The notes below the pieces were generated by a model. That model searched no databases. It saw nothing but the letters and a program-made list of their open reading frames with translations, and was not told where the DNA came from. A program made the translations under genes and the position numbers. DNA of 64,000 nucleotides. Origin: Christiangramia flava JLT2011 (GTDB lineage: Bacteria; Bacteroidota; Bacteroidia; Flavobacteriales; Flavobacteriaceae). The stretch lies in NCBI RefSeq assembly GCF_001951155.1, contig NZ_CP016359.1:434001-498000 (forward strand). The letters are read 5' to 3'. How positions within the stretch are numbered: the stretch's first letter is position 1; the number at the start of each line of letters is the position of its first letter. Positions 1 to 7,604 of the stretch are shown here, in pieces.

Positions 1-831
1 CAATTTCAGCAGTGCGCCAAAAATAGTCCCTCTTCTTCCCTCTTTGATGTTCCTGGCGGTAAGGGTTCTCTGTACGATGTATTGATCGGTACACCAATAC
101 CAGATCCCTACGATACTACTGGATATCAATAAACTAGGCCACGGAAATTCCGGGTCACTGGCAGAACGCCACATATCCAGGTATTCTGGCCCAACGGTCT
201 CCTGCATACTTTGCCAGCCACCAACGGCATCAAGTCCCACGATGGTGAGCGTCGCTGCTCCAAGAACCAGTACGATCGCCTGAAGGGTTTCCGTGTAAAC
301 AACCGCCTTCATCCCGCCTATGATGGTGTAAAGTCCGGTTAGTACAACGGTTGATAAAGCACCGGTCCAGAAATCGATTCCCAGCAAAGCAGAAACCACG
401 ACTCCTCCGGCATAAATGGTTACCGAAATTTTAGTAAGTACATAAGCAACTATCGAAAAAATGGAAAGTACCCATCTTGATCGCGCATCAAAACGCTTCT
501 CCAGGAATTCCGGCATGGTAAACACTCCACTACGGGCGTAAAACGGGAGAAAGACCCAACCCAGCAGTAAAACTACCCAGGCATGAAGTTCATATATAAG
601 CATCGGAAGCTTGTTCCCGGCCCCGGCCCCGGCCAAACCTACCACGTGCTCAGACCCGATATTGGAAGCGAAGATTGATGCTCCCACCACAAACCAGCCA
701 ACATTTCTACCGGCCAGGAAATAATCTTCTGTATTCTCTTTTTTATTCCGAATGATCCAGACGGCGATCCCCGCAAGTATGAGGAAATAAACGCCGATAA
801 AAACCCAATCTAAAGTATCTAATGTTTGCAT
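1..831 (-). CDS. Sodium:solute symporter (SSS family), N-terminal part
   Basis: The reading frame runs from an ATG at 831 leftward off the window edge, giving about 277 residues without a stop. The product begins MQTLDTLDWVFIGVYFLI and continues with alternating hydrophobic helices. It contains the SSS-family stretches DYFLAGRNVGWFVVGASIFA and SNIGSEHVVGLAGAGAG in the first 70 residues, the Na+/substrate-binding area of TM1-2 in SGLT-like transporters, and later YTIIGGMKAVVYTETLQ, typical of TM5-6. It should be an inner-membrane Na+-coupled uptake carrier, probably for a sugar or related solute. It is divergent from the Nudix-type regulator at 1026, a common layout for sugar catabolic loci in Bacteroidota. 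The substrate cannot be read from the visible part. Confidence 0.85.
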   Translation of the reverse strand, partial: MQTLDTLDWVFIGVYFLILAGIAVWIIRNKKENTEDYFLAGRNVGWFVVGASIFASNIGSEHVVGLAGAGAGNKLPMLIYELHAWVVLLLGWVFLPFYARSGVFTMPEFLEKRFDARSRWVLSIFSIVAYVLTKISVTIYAGGVVVSALLGIDFWTGALSTVVLTGLYTIIGGMKAVVYTETLQAIVLVLGAATLTIVGLDAVGGWQSMQETVGPEYLDMWRSASDPEFPWPSLLISSSIVGIWYWCTDQYIVQRTLTARNIKEGRRGTIFGALLKL

Positions 832-895
832 AGGCTTGACTTTCTAAATAGAAACTAAGTGAAATGTTAAAATGTAGTTATGGTTTATTTGACTA

Positions 896-925
896 CAAGT
901 ATAATTAAAATTTGTAAATTCACAA
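896..925 (-). promoter_or_regulatory. Candidate promoter and operator of the symporter gene
   Basis: On the minus strand, TTG (complement of 923-925) and TATACTTG (complement of 896-903) are separated by 19 bases. This is close to the Bacteroidota pattern TTTG-N19-21-TAnnTTTG. An imperfect 14-bp palindrome, TTGTAAATTCACAA (912-925), overlaps the upstream promoter element and would suit an operator for the divergent Nudix-type regulator. On the plus strand TATATTTG (1014-1021) fits the -7 consensus but lies only five bases before the regulator's ATG, which would give an almost leaderless message. Confidence 0.35.
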
Positions 926-1025
926 TAATTAAACGCTCAAAAAAAGGTTTGAATAAAATTGAAATTGAATTATTAACAATTCAATAATTTATTTCCAAAA
1001 ACCTAATCTTAATTATATTTGGCGC

Positions 1026-1745
1026 ATGAAGAAAAAGCTGATCAACCAGGAAACCGGAGAATTAGAGGATAGCAGTGTACTGAAATCGGTCACTATCGAC
1101 AGTGTGATTTTCGGTTTTGAGAACGGGCATCTGGAAGTGCTTCTTGTCAAACACGCCCTGGGTATCAGGAAAGGCCAGTGGGGGCTTCCCGGAGGCTGGA
1201 TCAAAAAAGACGAAGGCATTGACGCCGCAGCAAACCGCTTATTGCTGGAGCTTACTGGGCTTGACCAGATCTTTCTGGAACAGCTCAAAGCCTTTGGTGA
1301 CCCAGATCGTTTTCCTATTGGCAGGGTGATCACCATTGGCTATTACGCGCTCATCAACAAAGAAAAATACAATATCAAGGCTGGTTATACCGCTTCGGAA
1401 GCCAAATGGTTCAGGCTGAAAAAGATCCCGGACCTTATTTACGACCATAACCAGATCCTGGAATTCAGTTTGAAACAGTTGCGTCGCAGGGTTCGCCAGG
1501 CGCCGATTGGGTTTAACCTGCTTCCCGAAAAATTCACGCTTTTACAGCTCATGCAACTCTACGAAGAGATCCTGGACATTCAGATGGACAAGTCCAACTT
1601 CCGCAGAAAATTCCTGAAAATGAAATTACTCGTGGGTTTAAAAGAGAAACAGCAGGATGTGTCGCATCGCGCGGCTAAGCTCTATAAATTTGATAATGAG
1701 ATCTACGAGCAGCTGACCACCCGGGGTTTTAATTTTGAATTCTGA
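1026..1745 (+). CDS. Nudix-fold transcriptional regulator (NrtR/AraR-like)
   Basis: The 239-residue product has a Nudix-fold domain (about residues 20-150) followed by a winged-helix-like DNA-binding end (about 155-235, with FTLLQLMQLYEEIL and NFRRKFLKMKLLV). This is the architecture of the NrtR family, which in Bacteroidota includes the arabinose regulator AraR. The Nudix box is degenerate: in the segment GWIKKDEGIDAAANRLLLEL the conserved RE pair reads RL and the second catalytic glutamate is leucine. The protein is therefore probably a ligand sensor and not a hydrolase. Its position opposite a solute symporter suggests it controls that transporter. The effector is unknown. Confidence 0.8.
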   Translation: MKKKLINQETGELEDSSVLKSVTIDSVIFGFENGHLEVLLVKHALGIRKGQWGLPGGWIKKDEGIDAAANRLLLELTGLDQIFLEQLKAFGDPDRFPIGRVITIGYYALINKEKYNIKAGYTASEAKWFRLKKIPDLIYDHNQILEFSLKQLRRRVRQAPIGFNLLPEKFTLLQLMQLYEEILDIQMDKSNFRRKFLKMKLLVGLKEKQQDVSHRAAKLYKFDNEIYEQLTTRGFNFEF

Positions 1746-1770
1746 TCAAGAACCCTTCTTCTTTCAGCTA

Positions 1771-2439
1771 TTAGATAAAGCCTTTTTCCCGTGCTTTCAG
1801 GATGAGCTCCCGATCTTCTTCCACTCCGAAAACCTGCTTCAGGTTGCGCTTTCGTTTTTCAATACCGGCCAGCGATAAAGGCAGAACCGCCGGCAGATCC
1901 TTCATTTTAGCGCCCTGAGAAAGCTCATGCAGCATTCGCCGATCTATCGAATCCACGGTGTAATCATTCAATAATTGTTTCCGCATCAGTTCCCGCACGG
2001 TCTTGCTATAGTAAGGCGGTTCCGAAAGCACTGCTTCGATCGCCCGCATCAGCTCCTCAGGAGTGAGATCATTCTTTACGAGTAACCCGTCAGGATCCAT
2101 ATTTTTCAACAGACTGTTGAGCCGATAATTATCAGTAAAAGTGGTGGAAACGATCATTTTTGCCTTCATTCCATTCTTTTTCAGGAAAACACCGATATCT
2201 TCCCCGGAAAGGAATTTATTTCCCTCTTCCTGTGGCAGCTGGATATCCAGGAAAACCAGGTCCAGACTGGCAAGAAATTGCCGATCCTGCAAAAAGACCG
2301 AAGCTTCACGAATGCTCTGGCAGATTTTGATCTTCAACTGCTGTTCGCGTTTTTCCAATACCTTCCGAAGCGCCCACTCGTACGAATTGGTGATGAGCGG
2401 GTGATCGTCAAGAATGAATGTGTGAAATATATTTTCCAT
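1771..2439 (-). CDS. Two-component response regulator, LuxR/NarL-like
   Basis: An N-terminal receiver domain has an acidic pocket (LDDHP near the start), a phospho-acceptor Asp in LVFLDIQLP (about residue 65) and a conserved Lys in LLVKNDLTPEEL. A C-terminal helix-turn-helix of LuxR type follows (roughly residues 160-220, RRMLHELSQGAKMKDLPA then a basic recognition helix). I chose the ATG at 2439 (MENIFHTF); an in-frame start exists six codons upstream. The gene overlaps the end of the upstream sensor kinase by 32 bases, so the two are translationally linked and almost certainly a cognate pair. The targets are not visible. Confidence 0.85.
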   Translation of the reverse strand: MENIFHTFILDDHPLITNSYEWALRKVLEKREQQLKIKICQSIREASVFLQDRQFLASLDLVFLDIQLPQEEGNKFLSGEDIGVFLKKNGMKAKMIVSTTFTDNYRLNSLLKNMDPDGLLVKNDLTPEELMRAIEAVLSEPPYYSKTVRELMRKQLLNDYTVDSIDRRMLHELSQGAKMKDLPAVLPLSLAGIEKRKRNLKQVFGVEEDRELILKAREKGFI

Positions 2440-4312
2440 TTTCTGAAGGAATTTCAATTACTAAAGTGGTTCCGTTGTTAGAAGCGATGTTCCAGTGGCC
2501 ATGTAATTTGGTGACGCGCTGGTGAATGTTCCGAAGACCGATTCCCTTTTTCTCCTTTTGCTGGAGAAAGCCCCGGCCATCATCCTGAATAGTTATTTTC
2601 AATCCGTTTTTATTTTCACTCAGCTGGATGTTCATCTTATGAGCTTCGGCGTGCCTGATGCAATTCTGTATCGCTTCCTGGATAATCCTATAAATATGAA
2701 CTTTCACCTCGTTCGGCCAGTTCTCCCAGTCTGTATTTTCATCGATCAGGAGCATTTTTGTACTGGTAAGCGCCTGTTTTTCCGCAACGAGGTTCTGAAG
2801 AATTTCTGAAAAGCTGGATTGGGAACTATTGATCTCGTTCACCATTTCATGGGAGATAGATCTAATCTCCTTTTCCAATCCCTGCAATTCATCCAGGTAA
2901 CTCCCAAAACGCTCCAGCCCCTCTGGCGGCAAAAGTGTTTTAGAATCTTCCCTGATGATCCCAAGGCTCATTCGCAGTCCAAAAAGTTTGCCCAGAACCC
3001 CGTCGTGCAATTCACTAGCGATTCGGTTTTTTTCCATATTTTTCGCCTGTTCCAGTTTTTCCTGTTGCGAATAAAGCAATTCATAGATCCTCGCGTTCGC
3101 TTCCTGCTGCTCCTTCTCAAAGACCAGCTCCTTATTCCGTGAGCGTTGTTCCCGTAAATAATAAATAAGTAGAAAGATCACGGCCAGCACAATCGCCCCC
3201 GCAATAAACCAGCCTCGCTGCTCGCTTAAGAATTCGGCTTTCTGAATGTATTCATCGGTTTCATAACGTACACGGGCAAATTTGTTCCGGATCAGCCGTT
3301 CTTCTTTCACCAGGCTGTCATTCAGCTGGATATAACGCTCCAGGTGTTGTTTGGAATGCAAAGTATCTACTGCACCAAGTTCCTTTAGAGACTCCAGAAC
3401 ATACATAAAATCATGGTATTGCACCGCCTGATCGCGCGCTTCTTTCAGTAACCGAATGGCTTTTGATGCACTGTCACCAGCGATCGCGTATTTCGCAAGA
3501 TGGATCTTGTTGGTGGCAATTCCTGAAATATGCTGAATTTCTTCCCGAATTTTCAACGCTTTTTCGCTCATCCCCCGGTAATCTTCCGAAGTAGTTCCGC
3601 TTAGAAAATAATTCAGGGCCAGGTTATCCAAGGCCATAGCATACAACCGCGGGTTGTCTTGTTCCAGGTTTTTGACCTTCAGAACTTTCTGAAAATACGC
3701 AACCGATTCTTCATATTTTCCTTGTTCCTGGTAGACCACGCCAATATTGTTATAGCTCGTGGCCATCAAAATGCTATCCTGCAGCTCCTCCAGTTGCTTT
3801 AGTGCTTTCTGATGGAAACTGATCGCGTTCTCGTAATTTTCCAGGCCGTTTTCCACGATGCCCATGTTGGTATAGGCGAGGTAAAGCTGCTTGTGCTTCC
3901 TGAGTGGCTCCAGGATCTGGAGCGCTCGCACCGTAGTGGTCTCACTACCGATATAGTCTTTAACCGATTCCTGCACCACACCCATATTCAGAAGCATCCT
4001 GGCCGCGTAATACGTACTGTCTACTTCCATGAACAGCTGGTACGCACGGTAAAAATGAGCATAGGAACTGTCATTGACGGTTTGCCGGTAAAAAAAATTG
4101 CCCAGGTCCCAATGCGCTTCCGCAGTTTTATACACATTCTGCTCTTTTCGGGCCAGTTCAAAGCTTCGCTCGTTCCATTTTCTGAAAGGCAGCGAGTCGT
4201 TTTCCAGGTAATATTTATAAGAAATCTTGAATGCCAGCTTCAGTTTAAGACTGTCGTTGGAAGTTTCCCGGTAACGATCAATCAGGGAATCAATTGGTTT
4301 GGCCTGGTACAA
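2408..4312 (-). CDS. TPR-containing sensor histidine kinase (HisKA_3 type)
   Basis: The 634-residue frame has tetratricopeptide repeats over residues 1-300 (for example AYTNMGIVENGLENYENAIS and ATSYNNIGVVYQEQGKYEES). One membrane helix lies at about 372-393 (GWFIAGAIVLAVIFLLIYYL). A coiled coil follows, then a HisKA_3 dimerisation domain with the phospho-acceptor His in RIASELHDGVLGKL (about 433) and an HATPase_c domain (DDGRGF, GIGLRNI). The layout is a periplasmic TPR sensor with a cytoplasmic kinase. The annotated start is a TTG at 4312, which leaves no signal peptide. The in-frame sequence upstream to a TAG at 4400-4402 encodes a good one (ILIIFFVGIFSAKSA) but contains no ATG, GTG or TTG. 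The true start is therefore uncertain. Confidence 0.88.
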   Translation of the reverse strand: MYQAKPIDSLIDRYRETSNDSLKLKLAFKISYKYYLENDSLPFRKWNERSFELARKEQNVYKTAEAHWDLGNFFYRQTVNDSSYAHFYRAYQLFMEVDSTYYAARMLLNMGVVQESVKDYIGSETTTVRALQILEPLRKHKQLYLAYTNMGIVENGLENYENAISFHQKALKQLEELQDSILMATSYNNIGVVYQEQGKYEESVAYFQKVLKVKNLEQDNPRLYAMALDNLALNYFLSGTTSEDYRGMSEKALKIREEIQHISGIATNKIHLAKYAIAGDSASKAIRLLKEARDQAVQYHDFMYVLESLKELGAVDTLHSKQHLERYIQLNDSLVKEERLIRNKFARVRYETDEYIQKAEFLSEQRGWFIAGAIVLAVIFLLIYYLREQRSRNKELVFEKEQQEANARIYELLYSQQEKLEQAKNMEKNRIASELHDGVLGKLFGLRMSLGIIREDSKTLLPPEGLERFGSYLDELQGLEKEIRSISHEMVNEINSSQSSFSEILQNLVAEKQALTSTKMLLIDENTDWENWPNEVKVHIYRIIQEAIQNCIRHAEAHKMNIQLSENKNGLKITIQDDGRGFLQQKEKKGIGLRNIHQRVTKLHGHWNIASNNGTTLVIEIPSENGKYISHIHS

Positions 4313-4432
4313 ATTAGCCGATTTTGCCGAAAAGATTCCGACGAAAAAAATGATCAGGATACTACTAATACTGCGGATGGGACTTGTTTTTTGTAACGGC
4401 TACAAATAAATAAAAAAAGCTGGACTTCCTAA

Positions 4433-4591
4433 TTTCTGAAAGCAGAAACTCCAAAATTTCAGAAATAAACTGAAATTTTCTTCGGAAGAATTACCGGCTT
4501 CTGAAGCCTTTACAAACACAAAAAAACACTTTCTGGAAATAAACAATCCGGATCTTCAGTCTTATCCCTACATAAAACTGGCTCCGGATTG
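4433..4591. promoter_or_regulatory. Cluster of inverted repeats upstream of the TPR kinase
   Basis: The gap between the two kinase genes (4403-4728) holds three palindromic structures. TTTCTG-AAAG-CAGAAA lies at 4433-4448. A perfect 10-bp inverted repeat, AAAATTTCAG and CTGAAATTTT with a 7-base loop, lies at 4453-4479. A larger hairpin spans 4544-4591, with outer arms CAATCCGGA/TCCGGATTG and inner arms CAGTCTTAT/ATAAAACTG. The first two share a TTTCNG half-site and may be an operator for the TPR-kinase transcript. The third may terminate the NtrB-like gene's transcript or be a small palindromic repeat. The rest of the gap is AT-rich with no gene seen. Confidence 0.4.
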
Positions 4592-4728
4592 ATTTAAAAA
4601 ACTAAAGTTTGAGCCGCAAAATAATTTTTTTCAACTTTTTAAAAAATACAGAATCCATACTATTATTACTGTTTTTCCGTAATTATCCCTGAAATTTCAT
4701 CCTTTCATTGAAATTATGCTGAGAATTT

Positions 4729-6069
4729 TTAGAAAATAAGGGAAACCTGGGTGCCTTTTTCCTGGAGAGAATCGATCTGGATTTTTCCGCCATGCAGGGT
4801 CATGATCTGGCGGGATAGACTGAGGCCAATACCACTCCCCTGCTTCTTGGTGGTGAAAAACGGAACAAAAATGCGGTCTTTAATCTCTGGCGGAATGCCA
4901 GGACCGTTATCGATGACCAGGATCATTTTTTTGCCATTCGGTTTTTGAAGGGCTTTGACAAGGACTTGCGGCTCTGCTTCATTTTGACAGGCTTCGATCG
5001 CATTTAAGATGAGATTGATCAGGACCTGTTCCAGCAAATAAGTATCAGCCTCAATTTCCATCTTTTCATCCAAGACTTCGAATTGTAAGGTATTCGAACC
5101 GATATTTTCCGAAGAGCGCATCAATTGCTCCAGATCCTGAAACAATGTCTTCAAAAGAACAGTTTCCTTGCTCAGGCTGGTCACTTTATTCAGGCTGCGA
5201 TAGGTTTTCGCGAATTTCATCAATCCGTCACTTCGTTTTTCGATGCTGCCGAGCCCGGCGTCCAGGTCTTCCAGGTCCAGGGCTGCCTGCGAATCTTCGA
5301 TATGCCGGCGAACAGAGCTTTTCAGTGTATTGGCAAGCGATGAAATGGGCGCGATGGAATTCATGATCTCATGCGTCATCACGCTTAGCAGCTTTTTCCA
5401 GGCTTCGGACTCGGTTTTGTTCACCGTATCATCAATATTATGGATCACGATGAGTTTACACGAACTCGAATCCACCTTGAAAATACTATGCGAGGCGATC
5501 ACTTTTAAATTCTCATTCCTGATCTTAAGATCGATCGTCGCTGGTTGCCGGTGGTAAGTTTCAAACAGTACCTGATAAATTTCAGGTGTCCGGGATCTTA
5601 CAAATTTGATATTCTTAAAATGCGGAACGTCCAGCAGTTTTTCAAAAGCCTCGTTCATCCAGAGAATCCCGCCAGTCTCCAGATCATAAGCCAGAATCCC
5701 CACATCGATCATCTCCAGTATTTTCTGTAAATACAGGTATTGCACCTCTTTTTCTGAATTCATTTCGCGAACCGTCTGGTTCACGGTATTGAAACCTTCG
5801 TATAACCGCCTGATGTCGTCAGGTTTATTTTCTGCCAGGTAATTCCTCGAAAAATCCCGAAATTTAACCGCTTCGAAAAAATCATCGATCACGCTGAAAC
5901 GTTTGCTGAAAAACCTGGAAAAGTTATAAACGAGAAAGATCATAAAAAGAAGACAGGTTCCGGCAGCCACCCAGTTTTGTTGCAATACGAGCCAGGATAT
6001 TCCCAGCGAAAAAAGCGCCAGCACCACGACCCGCAGAAAAATAGAGATATGATAACTTTTAAAGGTCAT
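4729..6069 (-). CDS. PAS-containing sensor histidine kinase (NtrB/NtrY-like)
   Basis: I place the start at the ATG at 6069 (MTFKSYHIS), giving about 446 residues. Two adjacent membrane helices near the N-terminus are followed by a linker, a PAS-like region (LEMIDVGILAYDLETGGILW), a HisKA domain with H in LLSVMTHEIMNSIAPISSL, and an HATPase_c domain (N box LINLILNAIEA, G1 IDNGPGIP, G2 GSGIGLSLSRQIM). The gene overlaps the end of the upstream NtrC-like regulator by 11 bases, so the two form a cognate pair. The absence of a sizeable periplasmic loop suggests it senses a membrane or cytoplasmic signal. The neighbouring efflux operon suggests envelope stress, but this is inference. Confidence 0.88.
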   Translation of the reverse strand: MTFKSYHISIFLRVVVLALFSLGISWLVLQQNWVAAGTCLLFMIFLVYNFSRFFSKRFSVIDDFFEAVKFRDFSRNYLAENKPDDIRRLYEGFNTVNQTVREMNSEKEVQYLYLQKILEMIDVGILAYDLETGGILWMNEAFEKLLDVPHFKNIKFVRSRTPEIYQVLFETYHRQPATIDLKIRNENLKVIASHSIFKVDSSSCKLIVIHNIDDTVNKTESEAWKKLLSVMTHEIMNSIAPISSLANTLKSSVRRHIEDSQAALDLEDLDAGLGSIEKRSDGLMKFAKTYRSLNKVTSLSKETVLLKTLFQDLEQLMRSSENIGSNTLQFEVLDEKMEIEADTYLLEQVLINLILNAIEACQNEAEPQVLVKALQKPNGKKMILVIDNGPGIPPEIKDRIFVPFFTTKKQGSGIGLSLSRQIMTLHGGKIQIDSLQEKGTQVSLIF

Positions 6070-7402
6070 ATTTATCAAGCCTTCTGTAAAGTGCCGCACG
6101 AGTGATACCAAGCTCTTTTGCCGATTTTGAGATATTTCCCTTGTTTTTATCGATGACCTTTAAAATGGTATTTTTTTCCACCGTTTCCAGTCTAAGATCA
6201 TCCATTTCCTGCTGATCAGGAACTGATTCTATCGCTGAAAATGACAAATCCTGGTCTTTTAATACGCTTTTTTCGGCCATGATCACTGCCCGTTCCACCA
6301 CGTATTGCAGTTCGCGCACATTCCCCGGAAATGGGTGCTTTTTCAGTTTTTCCAGAAAACTCTTTTCGGTTTTAAAAGGTCCTTTTCCGTATTTTTCAGC
6401 ATAGAGATCCAGGAAATACCGTGTGAGCAGTGTAATATCGGTACCCCTCGCCCGCAGTGGCGGCATCAGGATATCCACGGTATTGATCCTGTAAATAAGA
6501 TCCTTTCGGAATTTAGATTCATCAGAAAGTTCCGAAATCTTCAAATTGGTAGCGCAGACCAGCCGAATATCAATCGGCACCAGTTCGTTAGACCCCAGCG
6601 GTGTAATCGTCCTGTTCTGAAGAACCGTAAGCAGCCTGGCCTGTTGCCGCAAACTGATATTCCCGATCTCATCCAGGAAAAGTGTGCCGCCATTGGCCGC
6701 CTCAAACCGTCCTTTTCGATCTTCCCGGGCATCCGTAAAAGCGCCCTTTTTATAACCGAAGAGTTCACTTTCAAAAAGCGTGGAAGTAAGTGCTCCCACA
6801 TCCACTTTGACGAATGGTTTGTTTTTTCGTCGGGAATTATCGTGAATGGCCCTGGCAACGAGGTCTTTCCCGGTTCCATTTTCGCCCAGAATCAGGATAT
6901 TAGCATCGGTTGGGGCTACCTTTTCTATTTTTGCAAAGACGTTTTTGATTTCCTCACTTTCCCCTACAATTCGGGTATCACCGGCCTTTTGTTTGATCTG
7001 AGCGCCAGGTTTCTTCTTTTTTCGAACCATTTCCGTAACCGACTCGATCACTTTTTCGTTCTGCCAGGGTTTGATGATAAAATCTGAAGCGCCTTCTTTC
7101 AGTGACCGGATGGCCAGTTCGATATCTCCGTAGGCGGTGATCAGGATGACATCGGTCTCCGGGCTTAGTTCCTTGATCTTGTTCAACCAGAAAATCCCTT
7201 CGTTCCCCGTATTTACGAGTCCGTTGAAATTCATATCGAGGATCACGACATCGAATTTTTTAGCTGAAATGATCGCGCTTAAGTTGGAAGGTTTTTTTTC
7301 AACAGCGATTTCAGCCACATGAGATTTCAGCAGGAGTCTCAAGGCTATCAGCACATCAGGATCATCATCGATGACCAGAATTTTGGCGTCTTTTAACTGC
7401 AT
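6059..7402 (-). CDS. NtrC-family sigma-54-dependent response regulator
   Basis: The 447-residue protein has a receiver domain (Asp pocket IDDD near 11-14, phospho-acceptor D56 in VVILDMNF, K111), an AAA+ domain and a Fis-type helix-turn-helix (about 410-447, [20 protein letters not shown]). The AAA+ domain carries Walker A GENGTGKD (173-180), Walker B LFLDEIG (241-247) and the sigma-54-contacting loop GAFTDA (220-225) where most proteobacterial relatives have GAFTGA. I recall the D variant as frequent in Bacteroidota, so it need not mean loss of function. The protein should activate RpoN promoters. It is divergent from the efflux operon at 7605, and two tandem motifs between them (7472-7510) are its likely binding sites. 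Confidence 0.92.
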   Translation of the reverse strand: MQLKDAKILVIDDDPDVLIALRLLLKSHVAEIAVEKKPSNLSAIISAKKFDVVILDMNFNGLVNTGNEGIFWLNKIKELSPETDVILITAYGDIELAIRSLKEGASDFIIKPWQNEKVIESVTEMVRKKKKPGAQIKQKAGDTRIVGESEEIKNVFAKIEKVAPTDANILILGENGTGKDLVARAIHDNSRRKNKPFVKVDVGALTSTLFESELFGYKKGAFTDAREDRKGRFEAANGGTLFLDEIGNISLRQQARLLTVLQNRTITPLGSNELVPIDIRLVCATNLKISELSDESKFRKDLIYRINTVDILMPPLRARGTDITLLTRYFLDLYAEKYGKGPFKTEKSFLEKLKKHPFPGNVRELQYVVERAVIMAEKSVLKDQDLSFSAIESVPDQQEMDDLRLETVEKNTILKVIDKNKGNISKSAKELGITRAALYRRLDKYDL

Positions 7403-7471
7403 GTCACAATATTACGATTTATTGAGGGCTTCCTGAATTTTGCCATCTGGAAAAAAACAAAGGCTTAAAAT

Positions 7472-7510
7472 TGTTTTAAAATCGAACAGGAAGTGTCTCA
7501 AAACCGAACA
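7472..7510 (+). promoter_or_regulatory. Tandem enhancer-like sites for the NtrC-type regulator
   Basis: Two copies of a 17-bp motif, TGTTTTAAAATCGAACA (7472-7488) and TGTCTCAAAACCGAACA (7494-7510), are identical at 14 of 17 positions. Both have the TGT-N11-ACA form typical of binding sites for enhancer-binding proteins, and their centres are 22 bp apart, about two helical turns. They lie 95-133 bp before the first efflux gene. This is the usual place for upstream activating sequences of a sigma-54 activator. Confidence 0.55.
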
Positions 7511-7524
7511 CTTTTAATTACCTG

Positions 7525-7538
7525 AAAATACGTATTTT
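7525..7538. promoter_or_regulatory. 14-bp perfect palindrome
   Basis: AAAATACGTATTTT is a perfect palindrome between the tandem enhancer-like motifs and the start of the efflux operon. It could be an operator for a dimeric regulator. Nothing else supports a specific role. Confidence 0.3.
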
Positions 7539-7604
7539 ACTGATTTACAATGTTCTAAAATTGTGGCATCAAATTGATTATCGAATACCTGAAATTGAAT
7601 ATTT

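Noticed and set aside
6723..6745. GAFTDA in the NtrC-like protein as a sign of lost sigma-54 contact
   Set aside because: To my knowledge the Asp variant is common in Bacteroidota homologues, and all other ATPase motifs are intact.
7563..7579. Sigma-54 -24/-12 promoter TGGCATC...TTGAT before the efflux operon
   Set aside because: The spacing between GG and the -12 element is one base short and the -12 GC is GA. The match is too weak to list, although the neighbouring enhancer-like sites would call for one.
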